Origin: an uncultured Oscillospiraceae bacterium
Lineage (GTDB): Bacteria; Bacillota; Clostridia; Oscillospirales; Oscillospiraceae
Reading direction: 5' to 3'
NCBI GenBank assembly: GCA_934670025.1
Contig: CAKUOS010000005.1
Location: 6,793 to 70,792 of the forward strand
DNA length: 64,000 nucleotides
This document shows, piece by piece, positions 32,475 through 41,932 of the stretch. The notes beneath the pieces were generated by a model that was not told the origin of the DNA, ran no database searches, and worked only from the letters and a program-made list of their open reading frames with translations. Each line of letters begins with the position of its first letter. Within the stretch, counting starts at the first letter, position 1. A program made the translations under genes and the position numbers.

Positions 32475-33217
32475 CGACTGTTTTTGAAAAACCGAAGGCT
32501 CTGACCGACGCCGTTCTGCACTACTGCCCGGGCTGCACGCACGGCATCGTACACCGGCTGGTCGCCGAGTGCATCGACGAGTTGGGCATCGAGGGAAAGA
32601 CCATCGGCATCGCGCCGGTCGGCTGCTCGGTGCTGGCGTATAACTACTTTACCTGCGACATGATCGAGGCCGCGCACGGCCGCGCGCCCGCGGTTGCGAC
32701 CGGCGTAAAGCGGTCGCTGCCCGAAAACGTCGTCTTTACGTATCAGGGCGACGGCGATCTGGCCTCCATCGGCCTGTGCGAGACGGTCAGCGCGGCGGCA
32801 AGAGGCGAAAACATCACGGTGATCTTCATCAACAACGCCATCTACGGCATGACCGGCGGCCAGATGGCTCCGACGAGCCTGCCGGGGCAGATCACGCAGA
32901 CCTCGCCGTATGGCCGCGACGTGAAGACGCAGGGCTACCCCATCCGCATCTGCGAGCTGCTCGCCACGCTCGACGCGCCGGCCTATCTGGCGCGCGTGAC
33001 GGTCAACAAGGTCAAAAATGTGAAAAACGCAAAGGCGTGCATCAAAAAAGCCTTTGAAAATCAGATAAACGGAAAGGGATTCTCGCTGGTCGAGGTGCTG
33101 TCGGCCTGCCCGACGAACTGGGGTCTGGAGCCGCAGCGGGCGCTGGAGTGGATCGACGAGAAGATGATCCCGTATTATCCGCTCGGCGTCTACCGCGATA
33201 AGGAGGATGGAGTATGA
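32471..33217 (+). CDS. 2-oxoacid:ferredoxin oxidoreductase, beta (TPP) subunit (VorA-like)
   Basis: The 248-residue subunit binds thiamine diphosphate through GDGDLASIG and [27 protein letters not shown] near the N-terminus is the usual start of this family, and cysteines there may help bind a cluster. It overlaps the alpha gene by 4 nt and the gamma gene by 4 nt, so the subunits are translationally coupled. The reaction is reversible; T-box control suggests the carboxylating direction in this operon. Confidence 0.93.
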   Translation: MTTVFEKPKALTDAVLHYCPGCTHGIVHRLVAECIDELGIEGKTIGIAPVGCSVLAYNYFTCDMIEAAHGRAPAVATGVKRSLPENVVFTYQGDGDLASIGLCETVSAAARGENITVIFINNAIYGMTGGQMAPTSLPGQITQTSPYGRDVKTQGYPIRICELLATLDAPAYLARVTVNKVKNVKNAKACIKKAFENQINGKGFSLVEVLSACPTNWGLEPQRALEWIDEKMIPYYPLGVYRDKEDGV

Positions 33218-33753
33218 CAGAGTATCAGATCGTCATTGCAGGCTTTGGCGGACAGGGTCTGCTCTTCTCCGGGAAGGTGCTGGCCTACGCGGGACTTCTG
33301 GAGGGACGGGAGCTGAGCTGGCTGCCGTCCTACGGCCCGGAGATGCGCGGCGGCACGGCAAACTGCAACGTCATCCTGTCCGACACGCCGGTCGGTTCGC
33401 CGATCGTGCAGCACCCGAACGTGCTGATGGTCATGAACAACCCGTCGCTCGACAAGTATGAGGACGCGGTCGCGCCGGGCGGAAAGATCTTCGTCGACTC
33501 GACGCTCATTTCCCGCAAGGTGCGGCGCACGGACGTCGAGACGTATTACATCCCCGCGACCGGTCTTGCCGGCGAGATGGGCGTGCCGGCGCTTGCCAAT
33601 ATGCTGCTGCTCGGCGCGCTGATCGAAAAGACGGGCTGCGTCAGCTTCGCATCCGTCGAGCCGGCGCTGCACAAGGTCATTCCCGCGCGCAAGGCGGAGC
33701 TGTTTGACGTGAACCGGAAGGCTGTGCAGGCGGGAAGGGATTATCAGGGATGA
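33214..33753 (+). CDS. 2-oxoacid:ferredoxin oxidoreductase, gamma subunit
   Basis: The 179-residue gamma subunit has [22 protein letters not shown] at the N-terminus and [18 protein letters not shown] near residue 44, both diagnostic of the POR gamma family. It completes the four-subunit enzyme. It overlaps the beta gene by 4 nt and the nitrilase-family gene by 4 nt. Confidence 0.93.
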   Translation: MTEYQIVIAGFGGQGLLFSGKVLAYAGLLEGRELSWLPSYGPEMRGGTANCNVILSDTPVGSPIVQHPNVLMVMNNPSLDKYEDAVAPGGKIFVDSTLISRKVRRTDVETYYIPATGLAGEMGVPALANMLLLGALIEKTGCVSFASVEPALHKVIPARKAELFDVNRKAVQAGRDYQG

Positions 33754-34538
33754 AGATATCCTGTGTGCAGATGAATATGGCCTTCTGCCAGCCGGAGGAA
33801 AACTTTCAGCTGGCGGAGGCGCTCGTCCGGAAGGCGGCGAAGGAGGAAAAGCCCGACGTCATCGTCCTGCCCGAGACGTGGAACACGGGATTTTTCCCGC
33901 AGGAACGGCTTGAAGCCCTCAGCGACCGGGACTGCGCGCAGGTGCAGGCGGTATTCGGCCCGCTTGCGCGCAGACTCGGTGTGAATATCGTCGCGGGAAG
34001 CGTCTCGAACGTCCGCGGCGGAAAGGTCTATAACACCGCGTGCGTATTTGACCGCGCGGGGACACTCGTGGGGCAGTATGACAAGACGCATCTGTTTACG
34101 CCCATGGACGAGCACCGGTATTACACGCCCGGCGCGCACGGCTGCCGGTTCCGGCTGGACGGCGTCGACTGCGGGCTTGTGATCTGCTACGACATCCGCT
34201 TCCCGGAGCTGGCGCGGACGCTGGCGCTGGGCGGCATGGACGTGCTGTTCGTCGTGTCGCAGTGGCCCGGCGTAAGAACGGCGCATCTGCACGCGCTGCT
34301 GACGGCGCGAGCGATCGAGAATCAGTGCTTCGTCGCCTGCTGCAACTCCTGCGGGACGGCGCAGAGCGCCATCTACGGCGGCGGCTCGATGATCGTCGAC
34401 CCGTGGGGCAAGACGCTGGCGCTGGCCGGCGCGCACGAGGAGATCCTCACAGCAAGCTGCGACCGCGCCATTTTGCAGCAGATCCGCGCATCCATTAACG
34501 TTTTCCGGGACCGGCGCCCGGAGCTGTATCATTATTGA
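33750..34538 (+). CDS. Carbon-nitrogen hydrolase (nitrilase family, omega-amidase-like)
   Basis: The 262-residue protein has the Glu-Lys-Cys triad: VLPETWNTGFF (Glu), GQYDKTHLF (Lys) and GLVICYDIRFPE (Cys). It is closest in pattern to YafV/Nit2-type omega-amidases, which hydrolyse 2-oxo-acid amides formed when glutamine or asparagine is the amino donor in transamination. Its position directly before a branched-chain aminotransferase fits such a repair/pull role. It overlaps the gamma-subunit gene by 4 nt. The precise substrate is inferred. Confidence 0.85.
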   Translation: MKISCVQMNMAFCQPEENFQLAEALVRKAAKEEKPDVIVLPETWNTGFFPQERLEALSDRDCAQVQAVFGPLARRLGVNIVAGSVSNVRGGKVYNTACVFDRAGTLVGQYDKTHLFTPMDEHRYYTPGAHGCRFRLDGVDCGLVICYDIRFPELARTLALGGMDVLFVVSQWPGVRTAHLHALLTARAIENQCFVACCNSCGTAQSAIYGGGSMIVDPWGKTLALAGAHEEILTASCDRAILQQIRASINVFRDRRPELYHY

Positions 34539-34556
34539 ATCAAGGAGGTTTTCATC

Positions 34557-35642
34557 ATGGAGTACACGTTCCCCGTAACCAGAACGACCAACCCGAAGCC
34601 GCGTCCCGCAGACGAGACGAAGCTGGGCTTTGCAAAGTATTTCACGGATCATATGTTTGTCATGGACTATGACGAGGGTCAGGGCTGGCACGACGGCCGC
34701 GTGGTGCCGCACGCGCCGTTCCTCATCGAGCCTGCGTCGTGCGTGCTGCATTACGCGCAGATGATGTTCGAGGGCATGAAGGCGTATCGCACGCCCGACG
34801 GCGGCGTGCAGCTGTTTCGCCCGGACCGCAACATCGCCCGCATGAAGAACACCTGCGAGCGTATGTGCATCCCCGAGCTGCCGGGCGATCTGTTCCTGGC
34901 GGCGGTGAAGGCCGTCATCCGTGAGGATATGGACTGGGTCCCGTCTGCGCCGGGCACGGCGATGTACGTGCGGCCGTTCATCTTCGGCGACGAAGTCTCG
35001 TTCTCCGTGCTGCCTGCGAAGCACTATAAATTTATGATCATCCTGAGTCCGACAGGCTCTTACTATGCGGCAAACGACGGCGGACTGCATACCACGCGCA
35101 TCTTTGTGCAGGATAAGTACATCCGCGCGGCCGAGGGCGGCACGGGCTATGCCAAGGTCGGCGGCAACTACGGCGGCGGTATGCGCGCAAGTCTGGACGC
35201 GATGAAGTACGACTGCAAGGACGTTCTGTGGCTCGACGCAAAGGATCACGAATACGTCGAGGAGATCGGCACGTCGAACGCCTTTTTCCGCATCGCGGAC
35301 GAGGTCATCACCGCGCCGCTCGACTCCGGGACGATCCTGCCCGGCATTACGCGCGATTCCGTCATTCAGCTGCTCAAAAAGTGGGGCGTGAAGATCTCCG
35401 AGCGCAAGCTCTCCATCCATGAGATCGAACAGGCCGCGAAGGACGGCACCTTACAGGAGATCTTCGCCAGCGGCACCGCGGCGGTCATCTCGCCCATCGG
35501 CTATCTCAACTACAACGGCGAGGAGATCCAGGTCGCCGATGCAAAGGTCGGCCCGGTGGCGCAGCGGCTGTATGACAGCCTCTATGGGATGCAGACCGGC
35601 ACGGTCGCAGACGACATGGGCTGGACTTATAAGCTGTTTTGA
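34557..35642 (+). CDS. ilvE: Branched-chain amino-acid aminotransferase
   Basis: The 361-residue class IV PLP enzyme matches the longer (BCAT type II) branched-chain aminotransferase: GWHDGRVVPHAPFLIEP, LHYAQMMFEGMKAYR, MYVRPFIFGDE, the lysine region YAKVGGNYGGGM, VEEIGTSNAFF and ASGTAAVISPIG. It exchanges amino groups between glutamate and the oxoacids of Leu, Ile and Val. As last gene of T-box unit 2 it would convert oxoacids made by the adjacent oxidoreductase into amino acids. AAGGAGG precedes the ATG; a terminator follows. Confidence 0.96.
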   Translation: MEYTFPVTRTTNPKPRPADETKLGFAKYFTDHMFVMDYDEGQGWHDGRVVPHAPFLIEPASCVLHYAQMMFEGMKAYRTPDGGVQLFRPDRNIARMKNTCERMCIPELPGDLFLAAVKAVIREDMDWVPSAPGTAMYVRPFIFGDEVSFSVLPAKHYKFMIILSPTGSYYAANDGGLHTTRIFVQDKYIRAAEGGTGYAKVGGNYGGGMRASLDAMKYDCKDVLWLDAKDHEYVEEIGTSNAFFRIADEVITAPLDSGTILPGITRDSVIQLLKKWGVKISERKLSIHEIEQAAKDGTLQEIFASGTAAVISPIGYLNYNGEEIQVADAKVGPVAQRLYDSLYGMQTGTVADDMGWTYKLF

Positions 35643-35667
35643 TTTATAATCAAACAGGAAAGTGACG

Positions 35668-35694
35668 AAAAGGGCGCTTTCGCGCCCTTTTTTT
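35668..35694 (+). terminator. Terminator after ilvE
   Basis: AAAAGGGCGC and GCGCCCTTTT form the stem, followed by further T residues. Confidence 0.92.
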
Positions 35695-35726
35695 GAAATC
35701 AAGTCAGAAAAGGAGATTGATCCGCA

Positions 35727-37004
35727 ATGCCACAACCTGGACTCGGTACGCGCTGCGTACAGGCCGGCTACAGCCCCAAAAACGGCGAGCCGCGCCAGAT
35801 CCCCATCATTCAGAGCACGACCTTTAAATATGAGAGCAGCGCCGAGATGGGCAAGCTCTTCGATCTGGAAGCAAGCGGATATTTCTATTCGCGGCTGCAA
35901 AATCCGACGAACGACGCCGTCGCGGCGCGCATTGCCGCGCTCGAGGGCGGCACGGCCGCGATGCTGACGGCCTCCGGTCAGGCGGCGATCTTCTTTGCGG
36001 TGTTCAACATCGTGAGCGCGGGCGACCATCTGGTCAGCTCGTCGAGCATCTACGGCGGGAGCTTCAACCTGTTCGCCGTGACGATGAAGCGCATGGGCGT
36101 CGAGGTCACGTTCGTCGATCCCGACTGCTCCCCCGAGGAGCTGGACGCGGCGTTCCGCCCGAATACGAAGGCCATGTACGGCGAGACGGTGGCAAACCCG
36201 GCGCTGACCGTTCTGGATATCGAGAAATTCGCCGCCGCCGCGCACCGGCACGGCGTGCCGCTGATCGTGGACAACACGTTCGCAACGCCGATCAACTGCC
36301 GCCCGTTTGAATGGGGCGCGGACATCGTCGTGCATTCGACGACCAAGTATATGGACGGCCACGCGGGCGCCATCGGCGGTGCGATCGTCGATTCCGGAAA
36401 GTTCGACTGGACGAAGTACCCCGACAAGTATCCCGGCCTGTGCGAGCCGGACGAGAGCTATCACGGCGTGACGTATACCGAGCGCTTCGGTCTTGCGGGC
36501 GCGTATATCACAAAGGCGACCGTGCAGCTCATGCGCGATCTTGGCGCGATCCAGTCGCCGCAGAGCGCGTATTATCTGAATCTCGGTCTCGAGAGTCTGC
36601 ACGTCCGGATGCAGCGCCACTGCGAAAACGCGCAGAGGGTCGCGGAATTCTTGCAGCAGCACGAGAATGTCTCGTGGGTGCAGTACTGCGGCCTGAAGGG
36701 CGATAAATACTATGAACTGGGGCAGAAATACCTGCCGCACGGCTCGTGCGGCGTCGTGAGCTTCGGCGTCAAGGGCGGCCGCGAAGCGGCCGAGGCCGTG
36801 ATGGGCAAATTAAAGGTCGCGTCCATCGAGACGCACGTGGCGGATTCGCACACGTGCTGCCTGCACCCGGCGTCGACGACGCACCGGCAGATGAACGCCG
36901 AAGAGCTGCTGGCCGCGGGCGTGCGCGAGGACCTCATCCGCTATTCCTGCGGACTGGAGGACGCGGAGGATCTTATCGCCGATCTCGACCAGGCGCTCAG
37001 ATAA
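35727..37004 (+). CDS. metY: O-acetylhomoserine sulfhydrylase (homocysteine synthase)
   Basis: The 425-residue Cys/Met-metabolism PLP enzyme has the motifs [37 protein letters not shown], the PLP lysine in [12 protein letters not shown] and the C-terminal HPASTTHRQ. It converts O-acetylhomoserine and sulfide to homocysteine. The next gene encodes an acetyl-type homoserine transacylase, 28 nt away, so the pair forms the direct-sulfhydrylation route to methionine. I see no SAM riboswitch or methionine T-box in the 84 nt upstream. An AAAGGAG site is 15-20 nt before the ATG. Confidence 0.95.
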   Translation: MPQPGLGTRCVQAGYSPKNGEPRQIPIIQSTTFKYESSAEMGKLFDLEASGYFYSRLQNPTNDAVAARIAALEGGTAAMLTASGQAAIFFAVFNIVSAGDHLVSSSSIYGGSFNLFAVTMKRMGVEVTFVDPDCSPEELDAAFRPNTKAMYGETVANPALTVLDIEKFAAAAHRHGVPLIVDNTFATPINCRPFEWGADIVVHSTTKYMDGHAGAIGGAIVDSGKFDWTKYPDKYPGLCEPDESYHGVTYTERFGLAGAYITKATVQLMRDLGAIQSPQSAYYLNLGLESLHVRMQRHCENAQRVAEFLQQHENVSWVQYCGLKGDKYYELGQKYLPHGSCGVVSFGVKGGREAAEAVMGKLKVASIETHVADSHTCCLHPASTTHRQMNAEELLAAGVREDLIRYSCGLEDAEDLIADLDQALR

Positions 37005-37032
37005 CGGACTACACCGGAAAGGAACGCAGCTC

Positions 37033-37956
37033 ATGCCTATCATGATCCCGAACGGCCTGCCGGCCGCAAAAACGCTGGCGGAGGAGAATATCTTCGTGAT
37101 GAACGAGACGCGCGCCGTCTCGCAGGATATCCGTCCGCTGCAAATTCTCGTGCTGAACCTCATGCCGACGAAGATCGCAACCGAGACGCAGCTGTCGCGG
37201 CTGCTCGGCAACACACCGTTACAGGTCGAGCTGGAGCTCATCCACACGGACAGCCACGAGTCGAAAAATACCTCGCGCGAGCATCTTCTGAAGTTTTACA
37301 AGACGTTTGAGGACGTGCGTGAGCGCCGCTTCGACGGCTTCATCATCACCGGCGCGCCGGTCGAGCAGATGCCGTTTGAGGAGGTGGAATACTGGCCGGA
37401 GCTGTGCAGGATCATGGAGTGGAGCCGCACGCACGTCCACAGCACGTTCCACATCTGCTGGGGCGCGCAGGCGGGGCTTTACTACCACTACGGCATCGGC
37501 AAGCACGCGCTGAAGGAAAAGCTGTTCGGCGTGTATCCGCACCATGTCGAGCGGCGCTCGTCGATGCTCATGCGCGGGTTCGACGACACGTTCATGGCGC
37601 CGCATTCGCGGCACACGACGGTGCTGCGCGAGGACATCGAGCGGTGCAGCAAGCTGAAGATCCTGGCCTCGTCCGAACAGGCGGGCGTGTACGCGATGGC
37701 GACCGATCAGGGGCGGCAGATCTTCATCACGGGCCATTCGGAGTATGACGCCGGGACGCTGGAGGCGGAATATCTGCGCGATAAGAACGCGGGACTGCCC
37801 ATCCATGTACCGGAGAATTACTACCCCGGCGACGACGACACGAAGCCGCCGATGGTCACGTGGCGCAGCCACGCGAATCTGCTGTATCAGAACTGGCTGA
37901 ACTACTTCGTCTATCAGACCACGCCGTATGATCTTTCGGCCATCCGGCCGATTTGA
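37033..37956 (+). CDS. metA: Homoserine O-acetyltransferase MetA
   Basis: The 307-residue protein is a MetA-type homoserine transacylase: [34 protein letters not shown], the catalytic cysteine in [16 protein letters not shown] (Cys142) and the HSEYD segment with the catalytic His and Glu. Residue 111 is Glu (GAPVE), which in studied enzymes goes with acetyl-CoA use; succinyl-CoA enzymes have Gly. The enzyme therefore probably makes O-acetylhomoserine, the substrate of the metY product encoded just upstream. Confidence 0.94.
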   Translation: MPIMIPNGLPAAKTLAEENIFVMNETRAVSQDIRPLQILVLNLMPTKIATETQLSRLLGNTPLQVELELIHTDSHESKNTSREHLLKFYKTFEDVRERRFDGFIITGAPVEQMPFEEVEYWPELCRIMEWSRTHVHSTFHICWGAQAGLYYHYGIGKHALKEKLFGVYPHHVERRSSMLMRGFDDTFMAPHSRHTTVLREDIERCSKLKILASSEQAGVYAMATDQGRQIFITGHSEYDAGTLEAEYLRDKNAGLPIHVPENYYPGDDDTKPPMVTWRSHANLLYQNWLNYFVYQTTPYDLSAIRPI

Positions 37957-37978
37957 GAGACAGACAGTTGCTGATGGG

Positions 37979-38195
37979 TCGACCTCTCTGGCCCCTTACA
38001 CGAGGAGACTTTGAACTGTGCAAAATCCAAGGCTCCCCTTTTAAGGGGAGCTGGCGCGAAGCGCCTGAGAGGTTAAGCAGAGGGAAGCAGCAAAAAGGGG
38101 AAGCTCTTCGGCGAATTCGTATTGCCTACGCCGACCTCTCCGTCACGGCTTCGCCGTGCCACCTCCCCTTCCGAAGGGGAGGCTTTGGACTGCGC
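37979..38195. repeat. Hairpin-rich intergenic repeat, copy 1
   Basis: The 310-bp gap after metA holds no gene but is filled by half-units of a repeat. A decayed right-type unit (GACCTCTC ... ACTGTGC, 37981-38020) is followed by a left-type unit (AAGGCTCCCCTT ... GAGAGGTT, 38029-38074) and, after a spacer, a well-kept right-type unit (GACCTCTCCGTCACGGCTTC ... CTTTGGACTGCGC, 38133-38195). Units contain perfect short hairpins (CTCCCCTT/AAGGGGAG). Related copies lie near 43.4 and 59.1 kb. Confidence 0.8.
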
Positions 38196-38214
38196 GGAAT
38201 TGAAAGCCAATGCA

Positions 38215-38254
38215 GAAAAAACCAGACCGCAAGTGTTTTTGCGGCCTGGTTTTT
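38215..38254. terminator. Bidirectional terminator between metA and icd
   Basis: ACCAGACCGCAA and TTGCGGCCTGGT pair with one mismatch, flanked by AAAAAA on the left and TTTT on the right. Confidence 0.85.
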
Positions 38255-38266
38255 CATGGGATTTGG

Positions 38267-39472
38267 TCACGCCTCCAGGCGGGCGCGGATGGCCGCGAGG
38301 AATGCGCGGCTGGTGACGGCTTTGGGCGCTTCACCCTCGACGAGGCCGGTCAGGTCCTTCGTCATGACGCCCGCGCGGATGGTATCGAGGCAGGCGGTCT
38401 CCAGCTTGCCGGCGAACGCCTCAAGACCGGCGAGGCCGTCGAGCTGCGCGCGCTTGCGCAGTGCGCCCGTCCACGCGAAGATCGTCGCCACGGGGTTCGT
38501 GGATGTCTCTTCGCCCTTGAGGTGGCGGTAATAGTGGCGTGTGACGGTGCCGTGCGCGGCTTCATACTCCGTCGTGCCGTCCGGTGCGACGAGCACGGAC
38601 GTCATCATGGCAAGCGAGCCGAAGGCCGTGGACACCATATCGCTCATGACATCGCCGTCGTAATTCTTGCAGGCCCAGATGAAGCCGCCCTCGCTGCGGA
38701 TGACGCGGGCGACCGCGTCGTCGATGAGCGTGTAGAAATACTTCAGGCCCAGCGCCTCGAACCGCGCCCGGTAGGCGCTTTCGTATTCCTCCTCGAAAAT
38801 GCGCTTGAATGCGCCGTCGTAGACCTTGGCGATGGTGTCCTTGGTAGAGAACCAGAGATCCTGCTTCGTGTCGACGGCATACTGGAAGCACGCACGCGCA
38901 AACGAGCGGATGCTCGATTCCTTGTTGTGTTCGCCCTGGAAAACGGCCGGGCCGTCGGTCTTCTGCACGAGCACGGTCTGCGCTTTGCCCGACGCACCGC
39001 GGAAGGTCATGGTGCATTCGCCGGGCTCGTCCGTCTCAAAGCTCACGGATTTATACACGTCGCCATAGGCGTGGCGCGCGATCGTGATGGGCTTTTTCCA
39101 GTTGCGCACGACAGGCCTGATGGAATCGATGAGGATCGGCGCGCGGAAGACCGTGCCGTCGAGGATCGAACGGATCGTGCCGTTCGGGCTTTTCCACATC
39201 TCGGTCAGCTGAGGATATTCGATCATGCGCTGCGCGTTTGGCGTGATGGTGGCGCATTTGACGGCCACGCCGTATTTTTTCGTCGCCAGCGCGGCGTCGA
39301 CGGTGACCTGATCGCGCGTCTCGTTGCGGTGCAGCAGACCGAGGTCGTAATACTCCGTTTTCAGGTCGATGAAGGGGCAAAGCAGCTCGTCCTTGATCAT
39401 CTGCCAGAGGATTCTTGTCATTTCGTCGCCGTCCATCTCGACGAGCGGCGTGGTCATCTGAAGTTTATCCAT
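38267..39472 (-). CDS. icd: NADP-dependent isocitrate dehydrogenase
   Basis: The 401-residue enzyme matches the eukaryotic-type NADP-IDH (TIGR00127): TPLVEMDGDEMTRILWQMIK at the N-terminus, CATITPNAQR, the substrate site KSPNGTIRSILDGTVFR, the metal site KNYDGDVMSDM and the NADP segment EAAHGTVTRHY. It oxidises isocitrate to 2-oxoglutarate and CO2. It lies 10 nt after an aconitase-family gene in the same direction, so the two together can supply 2-oxoglutarate for glutamate synthesis. No citrate synthase is in view. Confidence 0.96.
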   Translation of the reverse strand: MDKLQMTTPLVEMDGDEMTRILWQMIKDELLCPFIDLKTEYYDLGLLHRNETRDQVTVDAALATKKYGVAVKCATITPNAQRMIEYPQLTEMWKSPNGTIRSILDGTVFRAPILIDSIRPVVRNWKKPITIARHAYGDVYKSVSFETDEPGECTMTFRGASGKAQTVLVQKTDGPAVFQGEHNKESSIRSFARACFQYAVDTKQDLWFSTKDTIAKVYDGAFKRIFEEEYESAYRARFEALGLKYFYTLIDDAVARVIRSEGGFIWACKNYDGDVMSDMVSTAFGSLAMMTSVLVAPDGTTEYEAAHGTVTRHYYRHLKGEETSTNPVATIFAWTGALRKRAQLDGLAGLEAFAGKLETACLDTIRAGVMTKDLTGLVEGEAPKAVTSRAFLAAIRARLEA

Positions 39473-39482
39473 ACGATCCTCC

Positions 39483-41717
39483 TTATGCGCGGTTTGCGTA
39501 ATAGTTCATGAGACAGCCGTCGAGCAGAATATCCATTTCATCGCCCGTCAGGCCGCGGATGTGCAGCAGAACAGGCTCCGTGCGGCCGCCGGCGTGTATG
39601 AGCGTCGCGGGGAAGTCCGTTTTCCCGGCCCGGAGCGCTTCGCGCACGCCGGGTACGAAGACATAGTCGCCGGGTTCGGCGGAGAAGGCCGCGCCCTCGT
39701 CCAGCGTAAAGGGCAGCATCCCCCAGTTGATGCAGTTGCTGCGGTAGCGCTTGGTGGCGAACTCATAGCAGATGTTGGCTGCGCCGCCGAGCACGCGCTG
39801 GCACGAGGCAGCCTGTTCGCGCGCGGAGCCGTCGCCGGGCTTGTTGGCGAAGACGCACGAGCCGAGCTGCGTGGACGGCATCAGCGCGTCCGCGTCGCCG
39901 ACGCGCGCGAGGATGGCGCGAAGCGCCGCAGGAGCTGCGCCCGCACGGCGTTCGGATTCAAGCTGCGCGATGGCCTTGGCGCGCGGAACATAGTCCGGGA
40001 CACGGCGCGAGAGCGTGAACTCGGCCAGCCGCAGAGGATTGGAGCGGTAGGACGACGTTTCGCCGGAGGGAATGAGCTCGTCGGTGGTCGTGACGGGGTC
40101 GCGGATGACGGCCGCGAGGCCGAGCAGGACGTTTTCGCCGAGCGGCTGCATCTTCGGCCAGTCGGTGATGTTCGGGCCCATGACGAGCGGCTCATCGGGC
40201 TGCGGATGGCCGAAGCCGTTATAGACGCGGCGGGCGTAGACCGTCTCGTCGAAGGTATACGCATGGCGCTCGGGCGCGTAATCGACCGCGTCGGCGGGCG
40301 TGATGCGGCCGCCGTTTGCGGCCGTCGCGGCAATCGAGCGCGCGTCCATCAGGCACACGCCCGCGAACTGGCCCTCGCCGGGCTTGGAGCCCTCGCGGTT
40401 GGGGAAGTTGCGCGTCGTGTGACGCAGCGACAGGCCGTTATTGGCAGGCACGTCGCCGGCGCCGAAGCACGGGCCGCAGAAGCTGGGCTTGATGATCGCG
40501 CCCGTCTCCAGAAGCTCCGCCGTTACGCCCATGCGCGTGAGCGCAAGGCTCACCGGCACGGACGTGGGGTAGACGCTCATGGAGAAGCCGCCGTTTCCGA
40601 TCGAGCCGCCGCGCAGGATCTGCGCGGCCTCGTCGATATTGTCGAACATACCGCCCGCGCAGCCGGCGATGATGCCCTGATCGGCCCAGACGCCGCCGTC
40701 GCGGATCTTATCCAGCAGGTGGACATCGGCCTTCGGCCAGCGCTTTTTCGCCTCGGCCTCCACGTCCGCGAGAAGCTCCTTCGCATTCGCAAGGAACTCG
40801 CGGATGGTGTAGGCGTTGGACGGATGGAAGGGCAGGGCGATCATCGGTTCGAGCGCGTCAAGATCCAGCTCGATCATGCGGTCGTAGTATGCGCCGTCTT
40901 CGGGCGCAAGCGGCCGGTACGCCTCCGGGCGGCCGTGGATCGCAAAGAAGCGCTTTGTCTCTTCATCTGTCTGCCAGATGGAGGACAGGCAGGTCGTCTC
41001 GGTCGTCATGACGTCGATGCCGTTGCGGAAGTCGATGGGGAGATTCGCAATGCCGGGGCCTGCAAACTCCAGTACGCGGTTCTTGACGAAGCCGCTTGCG
41101 AACGTCGCCTTGACGAGCGCGAGGGCTGCGTCGTGCGGGCCGACGCCGCGGCGCGGCTTGCCTGTCACGTAGACGAGCACGACCTCCGGGAGGTCTGCGT
41201 CCCACGTGTGGCGCAGCAGCTGCTTGGCAAGCTCCGGGCCGCCTTCGCCGACGGCCATCGTGCCGAGCGCGCCGTAGCGCGTGTGCGAATCGGAACCGAG
41301 GATCATCGCGCCGCACGCGGCCATCTGCTCGCGCGCGTAGGAGTGGATGACGCTCTGGTTGGCGGGCACGTAGATGCCGCCGTATTTTCTGGCCGCGGAC
41401 AGGCCGAAGACGTGATCGTCCTCATTGATCGTGCCGCCGACGGCGCAGAGGCTGTTGTGGCAGTTGGTCAGCGCGTAGGGAAGCGGAAATTCCTGCATAC
41501 CCGAGGCGCGCGCCTGCTGGATGATGCCGACGTAGGTGATATCGTGCGAGAGCATGGCGTCGAAGGCGATTTGCAGCTTCTTTTCGTCGCCGGAGCGGTT
41601 GTGCGCCTGTAGGATGCGGTAGGCCATCGTGCGGCGGCGGCCTTCGTCCGGGGAAACGGACGCGGCGGCCTGCGGCGCGCCGTTTACGAGAAATACGCCG
41701 TGCGGGGTCAGTTTCAT
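39483..41717 (-). CDS. Aconitase-family hydratase (probable aconitate hydratase)
   Basis: The 744-residue protein belongs to the aconitase superfamily, in a branch like E. coli YbhJ. Visible features are GSDSHTRYGALGTMAVGEGG, cysteine segments for the [4Fe-4S] cluster (IIAGCAGGMFDN and KPSFCGPCFGAGD) and NFPNREGSKPGEG. The C-terminal swivel domain follows from about residue 540. Members of this branch are called hydratase without a proven substrate. Its place directly before icd makes citrate/isocitrate interconversion the simplest reading. GGAGGCG precedes the ATG. Confidence 0.85.
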   Translation of the reverse strand: MKLTPHGVFLVNGAPQAAASVSPDEGRRRTMAYRILQAHNRSGDEKKLQIAFDAMLSHDITYVGIIQQARASGMQEFPLPYALTNCHNSLCAVGGTINEDDHVFGLSAARKYGGIYVPANQSVIHSYAREQMAACGAMILGSDSHTRYGALGTMAVGEGGPELAKQLLRHTWDADLPEVVLVYVTGKPRRGVGPHDAALALVKATFASGFVKNRVLEFAGPGIANLPIDFRNGIDVMTTETTCLSSIWQTDEETKRFFAIHGRPEAYRPLAPEDGAYYDRMIELDLDALEPMIALPFHPSNAYTIREFLANAKELLADVEAEAKKRWPKADVHLLDKIRDGGVWADQGIIAGCAGGMFDNIDEAAQILRGGSIGNGGFSMSVYPTSVPVSLALTRMGVTAELLETGAIIKPSFCGPCFGAGDVPANNGLSLRHTTRNFPNREGSKPGEGQFAGVCLMDARSIAATAANGGRITPADAVDYAPERHAYTFDETVYARRVYNGFGHPQPDEPLVMGPNITDWPKMQPLGENVLLGLAAVIRDPVTTTDELIPSGETSSYRSNPLRLAEFTLSRRVPDYVPRAKAIAQLESERRAGAAPAALRAILARVGDADALMPSTQLGSCVFANKPGDGSAREQAASCQRVLGGAANICYEFATKRYRSNCINWGMLPFTLDEGAAFSAEPGDYVFVPGVREALRAGKTDFPATLIHAGGRTEPVLLHIRGLTGDEMDILLDGCLMNYYANRA

Positions 41718-41932
41718 GAAAATACGCCTCCCTGTGTTGGGATAAGTTTCAATGATATCCTATCACAGAATGACGCTTTTGAAAAGAGGAAAATGCAAAA
41801 AAGTGAAAATATTTTATGGTTATGTAAATTTCAATGTGAAATTTGCAGGATTTAAAATTTCATCCGTCATTTTAGACGCTTGCAAACGGCACGCGCTTCC
41901 GGTATGATAGAGAAAGGAAAGGGAGGGGACGC

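Noticed and set aside
35643..35726. SAM riboswitch or methionine T-box before metY
   Set aside because: The 84-nt gap holds only the ilvE terminator and a ribosome site; no aptamer-like structure fits.
37957..38266. Small genes in the gap after metA
   Set aside because: Frames there lie within the repeat, lack ribosome sites and change with repeat copy.
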